NCBI GenBank assembly: GCA_038049695.1
Contig: CP142456.1
Span: 15,528,501-15,592,500 of the forward strand
Reading direction: 5' to 3'
Source of the DNA: Cinnamomum chago
Lineage: Eukaryota > Streptophyta > Magnoliopsida > Laurales > Lauraceae
DNA: 64,000 nucleotides
The translations under genes were made by a program, and so were the position numbers. The notes under the pieces were generated by a model. It had not been told where the DNA came from, ran no database searches, and saw only the letters and a program-made list of their open reading frames with translations. This document shows, one piece after another, positions 57,200-64,000 of the stretch. Each line of letters begins with the position of its first letter. Positions within the stretch are counted from its first letter, which is position 1.

Positions 57200-57890
57200 T
57201 GTTGCTAATAATAAACTTATGATGAATTTATGGAAATATGTTGATTTTTGAAACTCTTTATGGTATCGGAGTCGAGGTCTGGTGATGATCTTGCAATCAA
57301 GTCGGGCAATATCTTGTCCTTTGTGCTTCCACGATAATTATCATCAATTTCCTTGTATCTCAATTAGATAAAATATCTTCTCACATCCATCCAAATGCCC
57401 AAGTCTTACGATCTCACCATATTCATCAAATAGTACGATTGAAGCTTTTGGGAAATTGCAATATATTTGATTCAGTGCGCTATCAGCATCGGCAGACTAA
57501 AAAATGAGTAAGTTGCGACAGTGATGGATCCACAAATAGACGGTGACCAAGAAGATATACATATCATTTTTATTAAAAAAAATTACCATTTTTTTTTAGA
57601 GACCGAGGGGCATATGATATATTTTGATCTTAACAATCAGAGGCCTTTTACTTGAAAAGATCATGTGATTAAGGGGGGGTGTTAGAGAATATCTGAGGAG
57701 GGGTGTTAGAGAATATTTGAATATCTAATTATTGTTAGGACTTGATAAGGATTAGTTTGAATAGATAAGGATTTGGATTTTTTTATTTAGTTTGAATTTA
57801 GGAACTTTCCTATAAATTGATATTTTCTCCCATAATAGACTTATGGTGAATTCATGGAAATATATTGTTTTTTGAAATTCTTTAGAGATG
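57200..57890 (+). mobile_element. Small decayed copia-like LTR element
   Basis: The end of a 5' LTR (ACTTATGATGAATTTATGGA... to about 57260) is followed by TGGTATCGGAGTCGAGG, a mutated Met-type PBS. After about 420 bases there is a PPT AAGGGGGGG and TGTTAGAG, with the LTR end repeated at 57836-57886 (ACTTATGGTGAATTCATGGA). The PPT/LTR-start is duplicated (57680 and 57704). No pol remains. This is an internally deleted or TRIM-like element. Confidence 0.55.
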
Positions 57891-58296
57891 GGATTGTGCT
57901 GATATCAAGCTATATATCAACCTTATAGTCAGGATTTTCCGTCGAGATGCCAATTATAACTTGTTTCACAGCTGATATCAATTTTCATTAACAATTATCA
58001 TAGTCTTAACAAGAAGAACCTAAATGCAAGATTTATCCTAAGAACTTCTAATGGGCACCTTGAGTCTTTGACTTACAGAGATTTGTAATAAGTTAGGGGG
58101 GCCCTCCACCTCTTGGAAAGTTGGATTTTGGTACTTTCATATCTTGATCTCAATGAACAAATCCACACAGCGGAAGTTGGTGGGCTGGCATAATGCGTGG
58201 GCTATCAAGAAATAAAAAAAGTTTGATTTTCTCTTAACTTAAGATCAAAGACACTATAATGGAGGGAGCTAATTGAAATATAAGTGTCATATGTTT

Positions 58297-58314
58297 TATA
58301 TATATATATATATA

Positions 58315-58354
<40 letters not shown>
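58297..58354. repeat. TA and GA microsatellites
   Basis: A TATATATA run (58297-58314) is followed by about 19 GA units (58317-58354). Confidence 0.9.
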
Positions 58355-58359
<5 letters not shown>

Positions 58360-60459
58360 AATTGGAGTCTTTCCACATATATGGTTCCACCAAGATAAAC
58401 TTACACAAGTCATGTCGGTTAAGCGGATTAACCCTACCCTATCTTGACCTATACTTCATATTACTTCATATGGATCAGGTTTGGCAGGTCAAATATGGGT
58501 CAGGTTAGCGGGTTCGGTCAACTTTTGCCCCCATTAGTCTGTCAACTCATATTATAAGCCAATCATTATTAAGATCAAGTTAGAATGTGAACCTAAGTGT
58601 CTCACAGAGCAAAATCATAGGTGTACGTACTTTCTTATATATGAGGATCATAGTCCTCTTAAAATCTTTACAAAAGTTCAATTACAATGATTATAGTTTG
58701 ATAATATCATGTGAAGATGTCTTTTAAAGCTTCTATCCTCTTTTTTGCCCTTGCTCGACCCGCAAATGGACCATGGGATGCTAAGCCTTGCCCCTGTTAA
58801 TAGGATGGACATGTGAAAAGTACACATCTGATATTTCTCATTTTTGTCTCTTTTATTTTCTTTTATTGAGCAATAACTTTGTAGCGTATAATAGTGACAA
58901 CTGATATATTCACATTTAAAAAGCATGGAAATAAGTAAAATCTTTCTCAACAATAATGTAATCACATAGAATCATCAGTGCTTGGACTTGTTCAATAAAT
59001 TATGTTAAAGTTAGAAAACTCGTGACTCGGACTTAACTCATTCAGCTTTAAAAGGTCGAGTCGAAAAAGTACAATATGACAACTTAGGAGAGTTATGAAT
59101 TTTCAAAAAAGAATATATATAATTAAAAAACAGGTCAAATATCAAAAAATTAAATGTGCATTTGTTTGTACCTATTAATAATAATAAATTCATAATTTAT
59201 ATATAAGAAAAAAAGTATTATAATAAGGAAAAAAAGAAATCATGCATATTACATAATTTTAAGTCCAAACATCAAATGTAAAAACCTCAAATATAACCCG
59301 TAAGAAAATCAAATATAAGTTTTGAATTACATTTCAATCACTATTTCTAAATTGCAGATGCAAATTAACCTCAAGCATTAATTACTAAAAGATAAATATC
59401 AATTGTTTAAAATTAAATATATCTATCAAGTTGTTCATAATGTATAGAACATATTAAAACGAGTTGACTCGGCTGAGTTTTTCCTATAGTTGACTGGATC
59501 CTTTGTCAAAAGGAGGTAATTTGAACAAGTCAAAAGGTCAAGTGCTGGATTTTTCCTACTTTGAATTTTATATTTTCACAGGTCAAATACAATAAAATAA
59601 TCAACAATACTTATACGAGCAACATGTTTCTTATATAACTATTATGGAATTTATGTTTTCTATCTAGAACAAAATAATAAATGGATTATGTCTATATTCT
59701 TAGATCACCTACTAGAGTTTTTGTTGTTATTGAAAATTAAGGATGCAATGGAGTTATCATTCTAAATCTTTTAGGGTGCTGGAAATGAAGCCTATGACAA
59801 ACTTTTGCATCCATTAACTTGGATAGTAGCCCAAGTAGCCAGTGAAATTATGTTAAAAAAAAAAAACTTTGAAATTTTTAGTAATTGTTTTACATGTGTG
59901 AGCCAATATATCTACAAACAAAGCCGAAAAGTGAAACTTTTTGAAAACCTTTTCACTTATTGATAAACCATCAATAACAAGGGCTAAAGGTGAAGACATG
60001 GATATATGGTTTTACTTAATATATGAAAAGATAATATATATAGGCACCAGCTTTCTTAAGTTGAAACTTAGTTTATCCTAAACTAAAATAGTGTCGGTCT
60101 CACAAGTCAAAGTTGATTATTATTGCTTTTCGTATGATGAACATCTCCAAAATTAAGATAAATCCCAAACCACACCAAACTATCTTCCATGTTGGCCCAA
60201 CTTGAGCCCAACTACCTCAGGACCCATTTATCAACCCATTACTACTTTTACCCACACTAATTGAGCCCAAATAATCAAGTCTATTTGTATACTTTATTTA
60301 TTCTAGGCCCAGCAACTAAGACCCTATCCCACATCATTTAAAATCATTGGACACCAGGATCCACTGCACACCGCGAGGCGGGCCAATTTGATCATGTTAT
60401 CACTCATCATTGAATTGAGAGGCCTCATCTTAAAATAAGGCAAGGAAACTGCCCTATGA

Positions 60460-60552
60460 ATGGGTACAGGGGCTCAGATCATCATCCTAATCGCGCTTGA
60501 TCGGGGGAGGATGGGTACAGGGCTCGGATCATCATCCTAACCGCGCTCGATC
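60460..60552. repeat. Tandem duplication, 43-bp unit
   Basis: ATGGGTACAGGGGCTCAGAT... to ...CGCGCTTGATC (60460-60502) recurs at 60511-60552 with three substitutions and one indel. Confidence 0.85.
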
Positions 60553-61753
60553 AATGTTCGATAAGTTCTCACCGTCCAAAAATGAGTGCAATATCGATCC
60601 GGCAGTCCCAAATCCATTTGGATGGGCGCCAAACCCTGGGACCCATGACTATCAAGGGGGTCTCTGTTTTATAGTCACTCGGATGGATCATAATGTGGGC
60701 CCCACCTGCAGGATGTGAGGAAAAAAAACTCATTTCTCAAAAAAAAAAAATGCAACTAAATCAATGTAAATAAAATTCTAAGAGGAATGCTTTTCCACCT
60801 CCACCGTCACTCATCCAAGTAGGCCTTAAGAGCTCATTTGGGTTTTACTAAACTCAGTGCCATAACTTGTTTAATTACACATAAGTGAGAGAATGAGAGT
60901 TTCGATAATCTTAGTTACCTGAAGATTTAAGTCTTTTTGGTCTTTGACATTAACTATTACATGCAAATTGAAGAACTAACTTACTCTTCAAAAAAAAAAA
61001 AACTATTACATGCAAATATATATAGTTACATCAAGTTAGATTTAGAGGCAACTCGATGAGGTTCCATGCATCATAACAAGTAGTAAAGGCACGTTTGCGT
61101 TAGTAATAGAGGATTCTTGGTACCACATAAAAGCCTCTCGGTTTATATGAGAAGGGTAAGAGAAAAAATATAAACTATTTTTTTCACGAATCTGTTGGTC
61201 TGCATGTGTAGGGAAGCCTCGAAAGGAAAAGTGTCAGGATCACATTTTTGTTGCACCAGGAGTCATTTCTAAGGTTCTCTACTGTTACAGTGAAAATAAC
61301 ATGCTTATACCTAGTTGCACAAGAATATTATTTCCCTCCCTCAGACTCTTTTTTAGTAGCAGGGTTACATTATTAAATTCAAATCACTCAAGCTAATACT
61401 TGTATTGTACTATAATATTAGCACTTTGCCCGGGCACAAAAATGAAAACATAAATGCAATTTTATGATATACATTTAGCAAGTGTAAAGGTAAAAAATAA
61501 AAAATAAAAAATTGTAAAGCATTCATGATTTGATATAAAACATTTTGTAAATTTAAAGGCATGAAATGAAATCGTAATAATCAAGCCAGGGAAACAGTAC
61601 AGATGTGGCCCATTTACTCAACAAGCCAATAATTGAAGACCTAATTATGAGTACAGATGTGGCCCATTTACCAAGATGAGTACCATGGTAAGGTTATAAC
61701 ACATGATTTTAATAAATACAATTTGACCAAATTCAAGTGATCTATGTACTATT

Positions 61754-61919
61754 ATTATTATTATTATTTTGCTATTGGAGGATTTCCAATTCTTTGGGCT
61801 TGACTAATCCCTTCGAACCCAGAGGAAAGCCGGGTAAATTAAACTTCCATGTAGCCCCAGTGTGGTAGTGCAGTTTTGAACCGACAACCTCCAGGTGCAA
61901 ACCGTAGTTTCTTTGGAAT
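61754..61919 (-). mobile_element. tRNA-derived SINE, copy 3, 5'-truncated
   Basis: The body (GGCTTTCCTCTGGGTTCGAA on minus) and an AAT-rich tail match copies 1 and 2, but the box A part of the head is missing. Flanking duplication TGATCTATGTACTATT at 61738-61753 and 61920-61935. Confidence 0.85.
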
Positions 61920-61935
61920 TGATCTATGTACTATT

Positions 61936-63200
61936 CATTAGGTTGGATAGCGGTTACCTAGCTCTCAACCAATTTACTAGATGGTTCTATCATTTATTCC
62001 AAAACTGATGGCTAGCCTATAATTGTAGAGCTAGTCCAACTTAAAAGTTGGTCCGATAAGCTAGCATACAGAACAGCACAACCGATCAAAATGAACAGGT
62101 TTTCTCTCTCTTTTGTCTTTTTTTATAGGACCAGTTAACAGAAGATAAAAAACTGTTTGTTTGGGAATTTATTAATTTACATTTTTTTTTTTTTTATGGA
62201 TGCAGGTGTTGTAACTTGCACCTGAGTTGGGCATGGCTCCTGGAATAGAGTTGACCTGAACTGAACCCATTTTCATAGGGTAGTATACAAGTTGGATTTG
62301 GGCCGGACCATTGTGGTCTTAAGTCGTATCATCAAAGACTTATCCAATTATGTTGGTGTTGGCTATTTGGCTACATAAATTCTGTTTCACCCATTCAAAT
62401 GCATCCACTTTGTAGGTAGAATAGAATGCAAAGGCTGTAGAGCTTGAGGCTTTAGTCCAACCCAATGAGGTATTTGATCCTCGAACGTGGGTCCTGTTTG
62501 ACCTGTCCTACGTTTGGTTCACAGCTCAAGAATGAGGGCTCCATCATCAAACAATGACCGGGGCCATTGGACCTATCCAAAATTAACTCTACAAGAAGAT
62601 ATATGCAACTGTTGATTCTTTCAATTTATGTTAAACCAAATGGAAAGGTCTGCTTCGGATGTGTTTGGGGCTCATGCATTGTTACCCCTGCTTGTATAGG
62701 AGATAATGTCCCATTTACAACTTTTCCACCCGTCTGAGTGGAGGAAACCTTGCATTTGCGGTTATATACCACTGATACATACCGTGGGAATGTTGTAAAC
62801 CGATTTTTTCCCCACTGTTTTCACACCTACTAGTTCCGGTCACGGGTTGGAGCTTAGTTCCACACAACGATGGATGAACATATATGATTAATGTTTAAAT
62901 GTATAAATATCAAATCACAATAAATACACAATAAATCACTGATCTAGGAAATTTACTTTACCGGTTAAGTGAAGTAAATGGTTAATATAAGAGAAAACAA
63001 AACTAAAGGTTTGGTCAAATTAAAAGGTGAGAGAGTAGCTTTTTGAAATTTTATTTTAAATAGAAGAGTGTTTTTGGTAAGGGTGCTCTTGGGTTTAGGA
63101 TGAGGTTTAGGTTATAATAAATGGGTCATGCTCAAAGTTTTTTTATTTGGACTCAGTGGTTGAGAGCCAAAATCCTCACCCGACCTCTCTCATAGCCATT
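61936..63200. other. Intergenic, no gene seen
   Basis: No coding frame and no repeat recognised within the window. Confidence 0.5.
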
Positions 63201-63219
63201 GGAGCATCTCCCATATATG

Positions 63220-63262
<43 letters not shown>
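63220..63262. repeat. AT microsatellite
   Basis: A long ATATAT run adjoining a foldback element. Confidence 0.9.
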
Positions 63263-63264
<2 letters not shown>

Positions 63265-63445
63265 GGGTAATTCAAGTGAGGGATTCCCTCACCATAGGGT
63301 GAGGGATACTCTCCTTTTTGGGAAATTTCTAGTACAAAAGCACTTTTGTACTTTTTGAGAAGATTCTCTTTTGTACTTGAAACTTTCCAAAAAAGGAAGT
63401 GTTCCTCACCCTACAGTGAGGGAATCCCTCACTTAAATATTACCC
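63263..63445. mobile_element. Foldback (MITE-like) element 1
   Basis: Inverted repeats of about 75 bp cover most of the 183 bp. GGGTAATTCAAGTGAGGGAT at the left matches, in reverse complement, ATCCCTCACTTAAATATTAC at the right. TA-rich flanks fit a TA target. There is no ORF. Confidence 0.7.
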
Positions 63446-63468
63446 TATATATATACATATATATATAT

Positions 63469-63623
63469 GGGGAGATGCTCTTATGAGAGATTTCTCTCAC
63501 CTTATATGAGTGGTATGAGTGGGGGCCCTCACATTTAAGTTGTTGGTATTGGATATAGATGTGAGGGCTCCCACCCCTATCTCTCATATAAGGAGAGAGA
63601 TATCTCTCATAAGAGCATCTCCC
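63469..63623. mobile_element. Foldback (MITE-like) element 2
   Basis: Inverted repeats of about 65 bp start GGGAGATGCTCTTATGAGAG and end CTCTCATAAGAGCATCTCCC, in TA-rich flanks. A solitary copy of the right end (CTCTCATAGCCATTGGAGCA) occurs at about 63187-63206. Confidence 0.7.
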
Positions 63624-63645
63624 ATATATATGTATATGTATATGT

Positions 63646-64000
63646 TGTAAGTCCTGGGGATCCGAACCCTAGAGGGGGAGTGAATAGGGTGAGCTTCATT
63701 TATGACCAATTTTAATCAATTTTAACTTCTTTAAAACAAACTAGTCACAAGTGATGATTAATCATACAAGATGCGGAAGCTAACAAAAGAATCACCACAA
63801 AGCAATCACCATCACACAAGTATTTATAGTGGTTCGGCCTCAATGCCTACATCCACTACCGGCTTGTGAACCAACACCCCACCGGATTTCCACTATCTAT
63901 GCTTTTCAATAGGCTAAGCAATAACCTTTACAATATGCTTTCCAAGGCTAAGCAATAACCTTTACATTGATGTTTTTCAAGGCTTAACATCAACCTATCC
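63646..64000 (-). repeat. Sirevirus-like family B LTR, cut by window end
   Basis: TGTAAGTCCTGGGGATCCGA and the following 350 bases match the start of 42181-44406, including AACCCCACCGGATTTCCACT. Whether it is a solo LTR or part of a full element cannot be seen. Confidence 0.9.

Larger units (their letters stand above)
57891..61737. other. Intergenic, no gene seen
   Basis: AT-rich. It contains TA and GA microsatellites (58297-58354), a 43-bp tandem duplication at 60460-60552 and the repeat shared with 11682-11725 at 60663-60706. Confidence 0.5.

Overview
The window is flowering-plant nuclear DNA. It is AT-rich and dominated by LTR retrotransposons of plant lineages (Tekay chromovirus, Athila, Ale-like copia, Sirevirus), many inserted into one another. 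It also holds a tRNA-derived SINE family, foldback/MITE-like elements and one island of host gene sequence with plant-type introns. I cannot name the species. Lineage names rest on protein motifs, PBS/PPT and LTR structure read by eye, not on a search.

Layout. 1-8250 is a Ty3/gypsy Tekay-type chromovirus on + (5' LTR cut by the window edge, internally deleted pol, 3839-bp 3' LTR). It sits inside a Ty1/copia remnant whose RT/RNase H and 3' LTR continue to about 9520. A SINE is inserted in that 3' LTR, a second SINE lies at about 10.6 kb and a 5'-truncated third at about 61.8 kb. From about 13.4 to 20.5 kb is the only host gene region. A minus-strand gene has a putative 5'-UTR exon (about 20.4 kb) and two clear coding exons (18185-18886 and 17981-18088). 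More exon-like segments lie downstream, and an intron-borne foldback repeat lies at 16950-17575.

20980-55930 is one large nest. A minus-strand Athila element runs from 55930 (5' LTR 54230-55930) to 22326 (LTR 22326-24026). The lower LTR is also followed by a PBS, a leader and a gag start of a second, truncated unit (20980-22325), so the units are in tandem and share an LTR. Three insertions break Athila, each with a matching 5-bp target duplication: a decayed Sirevirus-type copia element (24165-36243, TSD CCGTT) that itself carries a solo LTR in its env-like ORF (31646-33828, TSD GCTTC); a minus-strand solo LTR (42181-44406, TSD ATTGG); and a young non-autonomous element (45388-52636, TSD CTAAA) whose only long ORF is a coiled-coil/zinc-knuckle protein. 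Without these insertions Athila is about 12.0 kb.

55931-64000 is mostly intergenic DNA with a copia remnant (about 57.2-57.9 kb), microsatellites, two adjacent foldback elements (63263-63623) and the start of another LTR of the solo-LTR family at 63646.

No operon-like or novel enzymatic system was found. The most interesting signals are cis-regulatory: arrays of long perfect palindromes in LTRs of unrelated families (CCGGTTAACCGG-type in the Ty3 Tekay LTR, CCGGTCGACCGG-type in Sirevirus-like LTRs, CGCTCGAGCG-type in a second Sirevirus LTR), in the Sirevirus-like LTRs lying just upstream of a TATA box. There is also a coding-like 41-codon segment inside the Tekay LTR.
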